Of a DNA stretch of 64,000 nt, positions 35,908 through 44,139 are shown one piece after another (position 1 is the stretch's first letter; every line of letters begins with the position of its first letter). The DNA comes from Cellulomonas sp. Leaf395 (GTDB taxonomy: Bacteria > Actinomycetota > Actinomycetes > Actinomycetales > Cellulomonadaceae): positions 99,259 to 163,258 of the forward strand of contig NZ_LMQI01000003.1 of the NCBI RefSeq assembly GCF_001424125.1, read 5' to 3'. The notes under the pieces were generated by a model. The model was not told the DNA's origin and did not search any database. It saw only the letters and a list, made by a program, of their open reading frames with translations. The translations under genes and the position numbers were made by a program.

Positions 35908-37332
35908 TCAGGTGAGGGTGACGGCGAACGGGGTGCCGAGCGTGACCGAGTATCCGGAGGCGGCGCGCTGCAGGTCGACGACCTCGGACGTCATCCGGAC
36001 GACGGGGGACGTGTAGATCCACGCCGGGTAGACCGTGTACTGGCCGGCGGGCAGCGGGTCCCCGGTGCTCAGCGGCACACCTCCATCCGTGCGGCACGAG
36101 GTCAGCACCCGTGCGGCGTCACTGAACCCGAGGGCCGCACCGGCGCCCAGGTCCACCGCGGAGAACGCGTCGTTCGCCTGCACCGTCGTCCCGACGACCA
36201 CGCCGTCGCGCACGATCCAGTACTCGACGGCGTAGTAGCCGTAGGCGCGGAAGCGACCCGGCCCCGTGTACTGCACGGTTGCCGACGCGTGCAGGGGGGA
36301 CCCTGCCGCGAGAGTCGTCGCGGCCGGGGCCACCTGGAGGTCGAGCATGGCCGAGCGCACGGGTGCCGCGGGCGCAGGCCCGTCGCACGCGGGGGGTGCC
36401 GCGGACGTCGTGCGGTCGAGAGCCACGTCCTCACCGGGCAGCGGGGACTGCACCTCGGCGTCGCCGGCCACGGTGACGACGGTGGACTCGCCGACAGCGG
36501 TCGCCCGCGTGCCGCCCAGCGCCGTCGACTGGTCGAGTGTCAGGGGCTCCTGGAACAGCTCCGTCGGAACCTCCTGACGACCGTCGTAAGTGACGATGCT
36601 CGCCCACGGGAGCAGCTCGTACGTCCCGGCGGGCAGGGGGCGGCCGGCGGTCACCGGGCCACCGTCGCCCGGGTCGCAGACGGTCAGCTCGAGCGGGCCC
36701 CGGAACGACGCGATCTCGCCGTCGTACCCGTTGCGTCCGGCCATCACGTCGTAGGTCGGCGGGTAGAAGCCCGTGGTGCCCACGACGACGCCGTCCTTCA
36801 GCACGGCGACACGCGGTCCACCGTCGGGCACGGCGTACGCGAGGAAGGTGTCGTCGGGTGCCCGGTCGATGACGCCGCCGGCTGCCAGGAACCCGCCCGA
36901 GGCCAGCGTGCCGGGGTCCGGTGTCACGCGGGCGACCACCCGGTCGTCGGCCGGGTACGCGGGTGCCGCGTCCACCAGGGCACCGCAGGCGCCGAACGGC
37001 AGCGCAGGGTTGCCGACCGGCAGGACGACCGGGACCACCGTGGGGGTCGGAGTCGGAGTGGGCGTGGGCGTCGGCGAGGGTGACGTGACGGTCGGCGTCG
37101 GGGTGTGGGCCGGGGGAGCCGGCGTCCGGTCCGGGAGGACGGCGAACGCCGTGCCCGCGACGATGACGCCGGTGGCCGCAGCGCCCGCGACCACCAGCAC
37201 GGCGCGGGTTCGGCGGTGCCGGCGGGCGTCGGCGGTGATCCGGTCGACCGGCAGCGGCGCGCGGCCGGAGCGGTGGTGCATCTCCGCACGGTCAGCCAGC
37301 TCGCCGAGAGCGGACTCGAGGTCTCGGTTCAT
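35908..37332 (-). CDS. Single-pass exported protein coupled to an ECF sigma factor
   Basis: 474 residues. A basic cytoplasmic N-terminus (about 1-43), a membrane helix (about 44-68; VLVVAGAAATGVIVAGTAFAV), a Thr/Pro linker (TPTPTVTSPSPTPTPTP) and a long outer part with repeated motifs: CGALVDAAPAYPADD, RPLPAGTYELLPWASI and DPLPAGQYTVYPAWIY, that is two or three related beta-type domains. No zinc-binding anti-sigma motif (HxxxCxxC) is seen. The ATG overlaps the sigma stop (ATGA), so it is made with the sigma factor. It probably senses or is controlled by an envelope signal, but its function is unknown. Confidence 0.82.
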   Translation of the reverse strand: MNRDLESALGELADRAEMHHRSGRAPLPVDRITADARRHRRTRAVLVVAGAAATGVIVAGTAFAVLPDRTPAPPAHTPTPTVTSPSPTPTPTPTPTPTVVPVVLPVGNPALPFGACGALVDAAPAYPADDRVVARVTPDPGTLASGGFLAAGGVIDRAPDDTFLAYAVPDGGPRVAVLKDGVVVGTTGFYPPTYDVMAGRNGYDGEIASFRGPLELTVCDPGDGGPVTAGRPLPAGTYELLPWASIVTYDGRQEVPTELFQEPLTLDQSTALGGTRATAVGESTVVTVAGDAEVQSPLPGEDVALDRTTSAAPPACDGPAPAAPVRSAMLDLQVAPAATTLAAGSPLHASATVQYTGPGRFRAYGYYAVEYWIVRDGVVVGTTVQANDAFSAVDLGAGAALGFSDAARVLTSCRTDGGVPLSTGDPLPAGQYTVYPAWIYTSPVVRMTSEVVDLQRAASGYSVTLGTPFAVTLT

Positions 37333-37862
37333 CGCGAGGCTCCCTTCGTGATCGTCGCGACGTCCTCGCTGGCCAGCCCCGGCTGTGGGCCGAGCAGCGG
37401 TTCCAGCTTGTGGCGGGCGTCGGACAGGTAGCGCTTCACGGCTCCCGGGGAGACGCCGAGCCGCAGACCGATCTCGGGCAGCGTGAGGTCGTCGTAGAAC
37501 CGGAGCACGACGCAGGCCCTCTCCCGCGGGGACAACGCGGTGAGAGCTCGTGCGACGTCGGTGCGGTCGCCCGCCGCGGCGTCCTCGTGATCCACCACGT
37601 CAGGCGTGGCGATGAGCGGGGTGACGGCCGCGAGACGGCTGCGGGCACGGTAGCCGTCGAGGTAGGTGTGCAGGATGACCCGCCGGACGTAGGCCTCGAC
37701 CCAGATGATCTCCTCGGGCCGGCGCCGCGAGTAGGTCCTGACGAGCGCGTCCTGCACGACGTCCTCGGCCGACGCCATGTCCCCGACCAGCAGGTACGCG
37801 TACGCGACCAGCGCCGACCCTCGCTCGCTGACGAGCCGGTCGAGATCGGCCTCCCAGCTCAT
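37329..37862 (-). CDS. SigE-family ECF sigma factor
   Basis: 177 residues. Region 2: GSALVAYAYLLVGDMASAEDVVQDALVRTYSR and EAYVRRVILHTYLDGYRAR. Region 4: LSPRERACVVLRFYDDLTLPEIGLRLGVSPGAVKRYLSDARHKL, with a good helix-turn-helix. It is the SigE-like ECF type common in actinobacteria. ATG at 37862 follows a GGGGGCGACC-like leader without a strong ribosome-binding site. Overlaps the exported-protein gene by 4 nt. The truncated sigma at 35584 is a close paralogue. Confidence 0.92.
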   Translation of the reverse strand: MSWEADLDRLVSERGSALVAYAYLLVGDMASAEDVVQDALVRTYSRRRPEEIIWVEAYVRRVILHTYLDGYRARSRLAAVTPLIATPDVVDHEDAAAGDRTDVARALTALSPRERACVVLRFYDDLTLPEIGLRLGVSPGAVKRYLSDARHKLEPLLGPQPGLASEDVATITKGASR

Positions 37863-37981
37863 GGTCGCCCCCTGCGTCGGTGCGGAACTGCCCTCACCTG
37901 CCTAGACGTCCCCCGCCCACGAACGGTTGGGGTCCCACGATCGTCCCGCGAACTGCGCGTCAGATCACCGTCGCGTCGTGG

Positions 37982-37997
37982 TGCGATCTACGTCACA
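37982..37997. promoter_or_regulatory. CRP/GlxR-like site before the pyrophosphatase gene
   Basis: TGCGA-TCTACG-TCACA matches the cyclic-AMP receptor consensus TGTGA-N6-TCACA at all but one position. A TAGACT hexamer that could be a -10 box follows at 38007-38012. The site would be about 10 nt upstream of it, overlapping the -35 region. It lies in the 224-nt gap between the divergent sigma and pyrophosphatase genes. Actinobacterial GlxR/Crp is the likely binder; inference only. Confidence 0.5.
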
Positions 37998-38086
37998 TCT
38001 GCTGGCTAGACTCACCGGGTCGCGCAGCAACGGGGCTGTGGGACGGGCGCGGTCAGGGGGGCCTCGCTGATGTCCGAGGAGGATGC

Positions 38087-40381
38087 ATGGTCGAGCTCGG
38101 GTCCACGAGCATCACGATCGTCAGTGTCATCGCGGCCGTTGCGGTCGCGTCCCTTCTCATCGCCGTAGTGCTGCGCCGTCAGGTGCTCGCGGCCGGTGAG
38201 GGGACCGAGTCCATGCGCGAGATCGCGCGCGCGGTCCAGGAAGGGGCGGCGGCGTACCTGAGCCGGCAGTTCCGCACCCTGGCCCTCTTCGCGGTCGTCG
38301 TCTGTGCCCTGCTGTTCCTGCTGCCGGGTGACGGTGGCGTCAAGGTGGGCAGGTCTGTCTTCTTCCTGATCGGCGCCGGGTTCTCGGCGGCCATCGGGTA
38401 CCTGGGCATGTGGCTCGCCACGCGGGCGAACGTCCGGGTCGCGGCAGCCGCGTCGGAGGTGGGTGGGCGTGCAGAAGGCGCGCGCATCGCGTTCCGGACC
38501 GGCGGGTTCGTCGGCATGAGCGTCGTGGGCCTCGGTCTGCTCGGCGCCGCGTCGGTCGTCCTCATCTACCGGGCGGAAGCGCCGGCGGTGCTCGAGGGCT
38601 TCGGCTTCGGTGCCGCTCTGCTCGCCATGTTCATGCGCGTCGGCGGCGGCATCTTCACCAAGGCGGCCGACGTCGGCGCCGACCTCGTCGGGAAGGTCGA
38701 GAAGCACATCCCGGAGGACGACCCGCGCAACGCGGCCACCATCGCGGACAACGTCGGCGACAACGTCGGCGACTGCGCGGGCATGGCGGCGGACCTGTTC
38801 GAGTCCTACGCCGTCACGCTCGTGGCGGCCCTGATCCTGGGCAAGGCGGCATTCGGTGAGCAGGGGCTCGTGTTCCCGCTCATCGTCACGGCCATGGGGG
38901 CCATCGTCGCCGTCCTCGGCGTGTTCATCACGCGGGTGCGCGGCGCGGAGAGCGGCCTGGCGGCGATCAACCGGGGCTTCTACATCTCCGCGCTCGTCGG
39001 CGTCGGGCTCTCCGCGATCGCGGCGTTCACCTACCTGCCGTCGTCCTTCGCGGACCTCACGGGCGGCACCGCCGGCCTCGAGACGCACGTCGGCGACCCG
39101 CGGCTGATCGCCTCGGTCGCGGTGGCCATCGGCGTCGTGCTGGCGGGCATCATCCTGTGGGTGACCGGGTACTTCACGGGCACGACGAGCAAGCCGACGC
39201 TGCACGTGGCCCGCACCACCCTGACCGGCGCGGCCACGGTGGTCCTGTCGGGCATCGGGGTCGGCCTCGAGTCCGCCGTCTACACCGCCGGCATCATCGC
39301 CGCGGCCATCTGCGGTGTGTTCCTGCTGGCCGGTGGCTCCGTCGCGCTGTCGCTGTTCCTCATCGCGCTCGCGGGCTGCGGCCTGCTGACCACGGTCGGC
39401 GTCATCGTCGCCATGGACACGTTCGGGCCGGTGAGCGACAACGCGCAGGGCATCGCGGAGATGTCGGGCGACGTCACGCCCGAGGGCGCGCAGATCCTCA
39501 CGGACCTGGACGCCGTCGGCAACACCACGAAGGCCGTTACCAAGGGCATCGCGATCGCGACGGCCGTGCTGGCCGCGACCGCGCTGTTCGGCTCCTACGC
39601 GGATGCGGTGTTCAACGCGCTGCAGACCGCGGGCGAGGCGGGCGACGAGCTCACCGAGGCGATGCTGAGCTACAGCATCATCAGCCCGGTCACCCTGGTC
39701 GGCGTGATCCTCGGTGGCGCGACGGTCTTCCTGTTCTCGGGTCTGGCCATCGACGCCGTGACCCGGGCAGCCGGGGCCATCGTCTTCGAGGTCCGTCGCC
39801 AGTTCCGCGACAACCCCGGGATCATGACCTACGAGGTGCGGCCGGAGTACGGCAAGGTCGTCGACATCTGCACGCGTGACTCCCTGCGCGAGCTGGCCAC
39901 CCCCGGTCTCCTCGCGGCGTTCGCACCGATCGCCGTCGGGTTCGGACTGGGCGTCGGCCCGCTGGCCGGGTTCCTCGGCGGTGCCATCGCGACCGGCGTG
40001 CTCATGGCGGTCTTCCTGGCCAACTCCGGTGGCGCCTGGGACAACGCGAAGAAGATCGTCGAGGACGGCAACTTCGGCGGCAAGGGGTCCGACGCCCACT
40101 CGGCGGCGGTCATCGGCGACACCGTCGGCGACCCGTTCAAGGACACCGCAGGCCCGGCGATCAACCCGCTGATCAAGGTCATGAACCTCGTGGCCCTGCT
40201 CATCGCACCGGCCGTGGTCGCCGTCTCGGTGGGTGACGACGCCAACCGCACGGTGCGCCTGACCATCGCCGTCTCGGCCGCGCTCATCGCGGGCGGCGCG
40301 GTCGTGGCGTCCCGCATCCGCGCGGCGCGTGCGGACCGGAACGACCTGACGCGCGAGGCCGAGAACGCGCTCGCGGGGTGA
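38087..40381 (+). CDS. hppA: Proton-pumping membrane pyrophosphatase, K+-independent type
   Basis: 764 residues with about 16 hydrophobic helices. It couples pyrophosphate hydrolysis to proton export. Family motifs: GGGIFTKAADVGADLVGKVE, DNVGDNVGDCAGMAADLFESY, and C-terminal NSGGAWDNAKK and DTVGDPFKDTAGPAINPL. The diagnostic segment reads GNTTKAVTKG: Lys and Thr at the two key positions mark the K+-independent class, against Ala and Gly in K+-dependent enzymes. The ATG at 38087 is preceded by GAGGAGG; an out-of-frame ATG lies 4 nt before. A CRP-like site sits upstream. Confidence 0.97.
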   Translation: MVELGSTSITIVSVIAAVAVASLLIAVVLRRQVLAAGEGTESMREIARAVQEGAAAYLSRQFRTLALFAVVVCALLFLLPGDGGVKVGRSVFFLIGAGFSAAIGYLGMWLATRANVRVAAAASEVGGRAEGARIAFRTGGFVGMSVVGLGLLGAASVVLIYRAEAPAVLEGFGFGAALLAMFMRVGGGIFTKAADVGADLVGKVEKHIPEDDPRNAATIADNVGDNVGDCAGMAADLFESYAVTLVAALILGKAAFGEQGLVFPLIVTAMGAIVAVLGVFITRVRGAESGLAAINRGFYISALVGVGLSAIAAFTYLPSSFADLTGGTAGLETHVGDPRLIASVAVAIGVVLAGIILWVTGYFTGTTSKPTLHVARTTLTGAATVVLSGIGVGLESAVYTAGIIAAAICGVFLLAGGSVALSLFLIALAGCGLLTTVGVIVAMDTFGPVSDNAQGIAEMSGDVTPEGAQILTDLDAVGNTTKAVTKGIAIATAVLAATALFGSYADAVFNALQTAGEAGDELTEAMLSYSIISPVTLVGVILGGATVFLFSGLAIDAVTRAAGAIVFEVRRQFRDNPGIMTYEVRPEYGKVVDICTRDSLRELATPGLLAAFAPIAVGFGLGVGPLAGFLGGAIATGVLMAVFLANSGGAWDNAKKIVEDGNFGGKGSDAHSAAVIGDTVGDPFKDTAGPAINPLIKVMNLVALLIAPAVVAVSVGDDANRTVRLTIAVSAALIAGGAVVASRIRAARADRNDLTREAENALAG

Positions 40382-40385
40382 GTGA

Positions 40386-40424
40386 TCGACCGCTCCCTCG
40401 ACCTCAGGTCGGGGGAGCGGTCGA
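40386..40424 (+). terminator. Hairpin terminator of hppA
   Basis: A long stem begins TCGACCGCTCCC at 40386 and closes with GGGAGCGGTCGA ending at 40424, with a further CGACC/GGTCG inner pairing. It starts 5 nt past the pyrophosphatase stop. Confidence 0.75.
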
Positions 40425-40479
40425 CCCCCGGATCTGGTGTGGGATGGGAAGACAAGCCCACGCCCCCGCTGGAGGACCG

Positions 40480-41142
40480 ATGACACACGCGCTCGCGCTC
40501 GCCGGACACGGCCGCTACGAGGACCCGTGGCACGACGGCGCGGCGATCGCGCACCGGGTCGCGCTCCTGCTGGCCGAGGACGGGATCGAGACGACGATCC
40601 GCGGCACCCTCCCCGCCGCGCTGGACGACATCGCGCCCGACCTGGTGATCGTCGCCTCCGGCCGCGGCCGGCCCGACGCCGACTTCGACGGGACCGACGA
40701 CGACTGGGTGCCGTTCCACGACCGCCTGGCGTCGCTGGTGCGCTCCGGCGTCCCTGTGCTCGCGCTGCACCAGGCGACGAACACCTTCCTCGACTCGTCG
40801 ACCTGGGGCTCGATCCTCGGTGGGCGATGGGTGGAGGGCGCCTCGTGGCACCCGCCGCTCGGACCCGCGACGTTCCGGGTCGTCGACCCGTCGCACGCGG
40901 TGACCACCGGACTGGGCACCGTCGAGGCCCAGGACGAGCGATATCTCTCGCTCGACGTCTCGCCGGACGTGCACGTGCTCGTCGTGGCCGAGCACGACGG
41001 CGCGCAGCACCCGGTGGTCTGGGTCGGCCCCGGGCCGGGTCGGGTGGTCTACGACGCCCTCGGGCACGACGTCCGGTCCTACGACTCCCCGTCCAGAGTG
41101 GAGCTGTTACGCCGCGAGGTCCGCTGGCTGCTCAGCCGTTGA
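40480..41142 (+). CDS. ThuA-like (trehalose utilization-type) domain protein
   Basis: 220 residues. ThuA-like glutamine amidotransferase fold: N-terminal LALAGHGRYEDPWHDG, APDLVIVASGRGRPD, VPVLALHQATNTFLDSSTWGSILGGRWVEGASWHPP, and HPVVWVGPGPGRVVYDALGHD near the end. Members bind or modify sugars, but the substrate is not known. ATG at 40480 has GGAGG about 5 nt before. The 3' end overlaps the convergent membrane-protein gene by 64 nt. Confidence 0.85.
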   Translation: MTHALALAGHGRYEDPWHDGAAIAHRVALLLAEDGIETTIRGTLPAALDDIAPDLVIVASGRGRPDADFDGTDDDWVPFHDRLASLVRSGVPVLALHQATNTFLDSSTWGSILGGRWVEGASWHPPLGPATFRVVDPSHAVTTGLGTVEAQDERYLSLDVSPDVHVLVVAEHDGAQHPVVWVGPGPGRVVYDALGHDVRSYDSPSRVELLRREVRWLLSR

Positions 41143-41633
41143 CTGCGCAGGGTCGCGCCGGCCAGCAGCAACCCCCAGACGAGGAACCACGGCTCCCACA
41201 GGAACAGGCGCCAGGTGAGGGCCCGGTCGGACAAGGGCTCGGCCGGGACGATCGCGCCTCCCGCGACGAGCGCGACCGACGTCGTCTGGAGCAGGCCGTA
41301 GAGCACGAGGACCGACGCACCGGACCAGCCGAGGGCCAGGAGCAGGCGTCGGGGCAGTCGTCGCCCCCACGGCTGCACGAGCGCGAGGGCGAGCACGCCG
41401 CCGAGCACCTTGAGCACGAGGGCGACCATGTTGGCGGCCAGCAGCACCGGGTCGCCCGCCCGGGCCCTGCGCTCGATGGTCCCGCCCAGCGTGTCGAGGC
41501 CGACCGTGCTCCCCAGCGCCCACACGAGGCTGACCGCCGCGAACGCGAACGCGACGATGACCGCCCCCCACGCCACCCACACCGGCGGCACCCACGACTG
41601 CCCGGTCCGCTCCACGGCCACCACGCTAGCCAA
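41079..41633 (-). CDS. Small integral membrane protein (DUF3995-like)
   Basis: About 184 residues with four hydrophobic helices: VWVAWGAVIVAFAFAAVSLVWALG, LLAANMVALVLKVLGGVLALAL, LLALGWSGASVLVLYGLL and LFLWEPWFLVWGLLLAG. The WALGSTVGLDTLGG pattern after the first helix is that of DUF3995. The start may be TTG 41633, which has AAGG 6 nt upstream, or the GTG codons at 41624, 41621 or 41615. The C-terminal 21 codons overlap the ThuA-like gene on the other strand. Function unknown. Confidence 0.75.
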   Translation of the reverse strand: MASVVAVERTGQSWVPPVWVAWGAVIVAFAFAAVSLVWALGSTVGLDTLGGTIERRARAGDPVLLAANMVALVLKVLGGVLALALVQPWGRRLPRRLLLALGWSGASVLVLYGLLQTTSVALVAGGAIVPAEPLSDRALTWRLFLWEPWFLVWGLLLAGATLRSQRLSSQRTSRRNSSTLDGES

Positions 41634-41677
41634 CCGCCACCTTCTGCCGGGGCTGCGATCCCCGCCAGGATGGTCCT

Positions 41678-42346
41678 GTGACCACGACCCCCACCCACCC
41701 CCGGCTGCGGGTGATGACGTACAACATCAAGGGCCTGCAGGTGTCACGCGCCGACGCGATCGCCGTGGTGCGTGCGGCCGCGCCCGACGTCCTCGGCGTG
41801 CAGGAGCCGACGCGAGGGCTGCTCGGCTGGTGGCGGATGTGGCGGTTCGCGCTGGCGGTCGGGATGCGGGCCGTCGTGAGCGGCCGTGGCGCCCGCACGA
41901 CCGCTCTGCTCGTCGCGCCGGGCCGGTCGGTGACCGGTCGCTCCGCGGTCGGGCTGCCTAACCTGTCCGGCCGCACCCGCCGCGGCGTCGCCATCGCGAC
42001 CGTCGACGGCATCCGGTTCGTCGTCGTGCACCTGTCGTTGGTTCGCGACGAGCGCGCCGCGCACCTGTCGGACCTCCTGACCCACCACGTCCCGACGACG
42101 CGGGCAGTCGTGCTCGGTGACCTCAACGAACCCCCCGGCGGGCCGACGTGGACCACCCTCGCGCGGGTGCTCGTCGACGTGGACCCCACCGGCGACCCGA
42201 CCTTTCCCGCGGTCGAGCCGAGGCAGCGCATCGACGCGGTCCTGCTCACCCCCGACCTGACCGCCGGTTCCCCGCGCGTCCTGTCCGACCCGGCGGTCCT
42301 CCGCGGCAGCGACCACCGCCCGCTCGTGGTGGACGTCTGGCCCTAG
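41678..42346 (+). CDS. Endonuclease/exonuclease/phosphatase-fold protein
   Basis: 222 residues. EEP fold: N-terminal LRVMTYNIKG, PDVLGVQEP (metal-binding Glu), VVVHLSL, VVLGDLNEPPGG with catalytic Asp-x-Asn, IDAVLLTPDL and a final SDHRPLVVDV with the last Asp-His pair. Family members cut nucleic acids, phosphoinositides or sphingomyelin; the substrate cannot be told. No signal peptide. GTG at 41678. Confidence 0.88.
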   Translation: MTTTPTHPRLRVMTYNIKGLQVSRADAIAVVRAAAPDVLGVQEPTRGLLGWWRMWRFALAVGMRAVVSGRGARTTALLVAPGRSVTGRSAVGLPNLSGRTRRGVAIATVDGIRFVVVHLSLVRDERAAHLSDLLTHHVPTTRAVVLGDLNEPPGGPTWTTLARVLVDVDPTGDPTFPAVEPRQRIDAVLLTPDLTAGSPRVLSDPAVLRGSDHRPLVVDVWP

Positions 42347-42357
42347 CAGCACACCCC

Positions 42358-42483
42358 GGACGTCCGCAGCTTCGAGCGCCCAGAGGACCGAAAGTGCTGA
42401 CGTTGCGGTCCGTGCTCAGCGGACGTCCGCAGATCAGAGCGCCCCGAGGACCGGATGTGCGGACGTCGTGGTGCGGGTCAGCG
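42358..42483. repeat. Two tandem 63-nt repeats with hairpin potential
   Basis: Copies 42358-42420 and 42421-42483 both begin GGACGTCCGCAG and end in GGTCCGTGCTCAGC or GGTGCGGGTCAGC, with GAGCGCCC and GAGGACCG blocks inside. The second has a 9-bp inverted repeat ACGTCCGCA (42423-42431) / TGCGGACGT (42458-42466). They fill the gap between the EEP-fold gene and the methyltransferase. A related hairpin follows the methyltransferase (44082-44123). They may act as terminators or be an interspersed element. Confidence 0.7.
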
Positions 42484-42518
42484 ATCGGGGATGCGGGCGT
42501 GGCGGGGATGATGGCGGG

Positions 42519-44066
42519 GTGGCTCTCGATACCGCGCCCGGTGCGCCCCTGACCGATCCGCGGCTCGTCGCCGCGCTGCGCGACGACCTCACGGCTGCGG
42601 GGTACGGCGTGGCCGGGGTCGAGGAGGTGCTGGGCGCGGTCGCGGCCGACGCCCTGCACCGCGAGGAGCCGGTGCCGGCGCTGCGCGCGACGCAGGCGGC
42701 AGCAGACGACGTCGTCGCGGCGCTGATCCGGACCTTCCTGCTGGGCACAACCACCCCGCGTCGGATGCTCGAGCGGGCGCTGCCGACACTGACCGTGGAG
42801 GGGGCGTCACGGCTGGGGCTCGTCGAGGTCGACGGCGACCAGGTGAGAGCCCGGGTCGACCTGCGCCCCTACGCCGCGGTCGACGGCGGCGGTGAGGTCG
42901 ACTGGTGGATCGCGTCCGACCTCGGCGAGCTGGCGACCGGGGCGGCGCTGCGGACCGACCACGTGCTCGGCGTCGGCGGGGCGTCCACCACGCTGGCGCA
43001 GGTCACCGTCCGCGACGAGCGCGACCACGTGCTCGACCTGGGCACGGGCTGCGGGATCCAGGCCCTGCACGCGTCGCGGCACTCCCGGCGGGTGGTCGGA
43101 ACCGACATCTCGCGGCGGGCCCTCGGGTTCGCGCGGTTCAACGCGGCGATGGCCGGGCTGGACGAGAGCCGGTTCGAGCTGCGCGAGGGGTCGATGCTTG
43201 AGCCCGTCGCCCCCGAGCGGTTCGACCTCGTCGTCAGCAACCCGCCGTTCGTCATCACGCCCCGGACCCCGGGGATGCCGTCGTACGAGTACCGCGACGG
43301 CGGACGGTCGGGTGACGCGATCGTGCGCGAGCTGATCGAGGGGGTCGGAGCCGTGCTGGCACCGGGAGGCGTGGCGCAGCTGCTGGGCAACTGGGAGGTG
43401 CGCGGCGGCGAGGAGTGGCACGACCGCGTGGGCTCGTGGCTCGACGCGAGCGGCCTGGATGGATGGGTGGTGCAGCGCGAGCTCCAGGACCCCGCGCAGT
43501 ATGCGGAGACGTGGATCCGCGACGGCGGGACGACCCCCGACCGGGACCGCTCCGCGTGGGCGGTCCGCTACGGGCAGTGGCTGGACGACTTCGCGTCGCG
43601 GGACGTCGAGGGGATCGGGTTCGGCATCGTGACGCTGCGCAAGCCGCTGGGGGAGCGGTCGCTGCGTCGGCTCGAAGAGGTCACGGGGACGGTCCGGCAG
43701 CCGCTCGGCCCGTCGATCGCGGCCTCGCTCGCCGCCCACGACTGGCTCGCGTCGATGACCGACGACGACCTCGCCGCCCAGCGCCTCGTCGTCGCACCCG
43801 ACGTGACCGAGGAGCGGTACCTCACCCCGGGGGACCCGGACCCGCAGGTGGTGCTCCTGCGTCAGGGCGGCGGGTTCGGCCGGGCCGTGCAGGCCGGGAC
43901 CGCGCTCGCGGGGTTCGTCGGCGTCTGCGACGGCGAGCTCACGGTCGGTCAGATCGTCAACGCCCTGGGCGCCCTGCTGGAGGTCGGTGCCGACGCGGTC
44001 GCCGCGGACGTCCTCCCGTCGGCCCGCGGCCTGGTCCGCGACGGCCTGCTGCTCCCGGCGGACTGA
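42519..44066 (+). CDS. Class I methyltransferase with extra N- and C-terminal domains
   Basis: 515 residues. The middle part is a Rossmann methyltransferase: SAM motif I HVLDLGTGCGIQALHASRH, motif II VVGTDISRRALGFARFN and LVVSNPPFVITP, an NPPF motif as in HemK/PrmC and RsmC-type N-methyltransferases. An N-terminal alpha-helical region (about 1-135) and a C-terminal region (about 370-515) flank it. They look like the paired uncharacterised domains seen in actinobacterial homologues. A glutamine or base amino group is the probable target. GTG at 42519 is the likely start, directly after the 63-nt repeats. Confidence 0.88.
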   Translation: MALDTAPGAPLTDPRLVAALRDDLTAAGYGVAGVEEVLGAVAADALHREEPVPALRATQAAADDVVAALIRTFLLGTTTPRRMLERALPTLTVEGASRLGLVEVDGDQVRARVDLRPYAAVDGGGEVDWWIASDLGELATGAALRTDHVLGVGGASTTLAQVTVRDERDHVLDLGTGCGIQALHASRHSRRVVGTDISRRALGFARFNAAMAGLDESRFELREGSMLEPVAPERFDLVVSNPPFVITPRTPGMPSYEYRDGGRSGDAIVRELIEGVGAVLAPGGVAQLLGNWEVRGGEEWHDRVGSWLDASGLDGWVVQRELQDPAQYAETWIRDGGTTPDRDRSAWAVRYGQWLDDFASRDVEGIGFGIVTLRKPLGERSLRRLEEVTGTVRQPLGPSIAASLAAHDWLASMTDDDLAAQRLVVAPDVTEERYLTPGDPDPQVVLLRQGGGFGRAVQAGTALAGFVGVCDGELTVGQIVNALGALLEVGADAVAADVLPSARGLVRDGLLLPAD

Positions 44067-44081
44067 CCCACCACGACGCAA

Positions 44082-44123
44082 CGTCCGCACTCCAGCGGGG
44101 TGGAACCCGTCGGAGTGCGGACG
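44082..44123. terminator. Bidirectional hairpin terminator
   Basis: A 12-bp perfect stem CGTCCGCACTCC / GGAGTGCGGACG (44082-44093 with 44112-44123), extended outward by GCA/TGC after one mismatch, with an inner CGGG/CCCG. It sits between the convergent methyltransferase and GH26 genes. Confidence 0.75.
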
Positions 44124-44139
44124 CTGCGGGTGAGACGTG

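Noticed and set aside
35908-37332. Naming the exported protein an anti-sigma factor
   Set aside because: It lacks the zinc-binding motif and its cytoplasmic part is very short, so the coupling alone is not enough.
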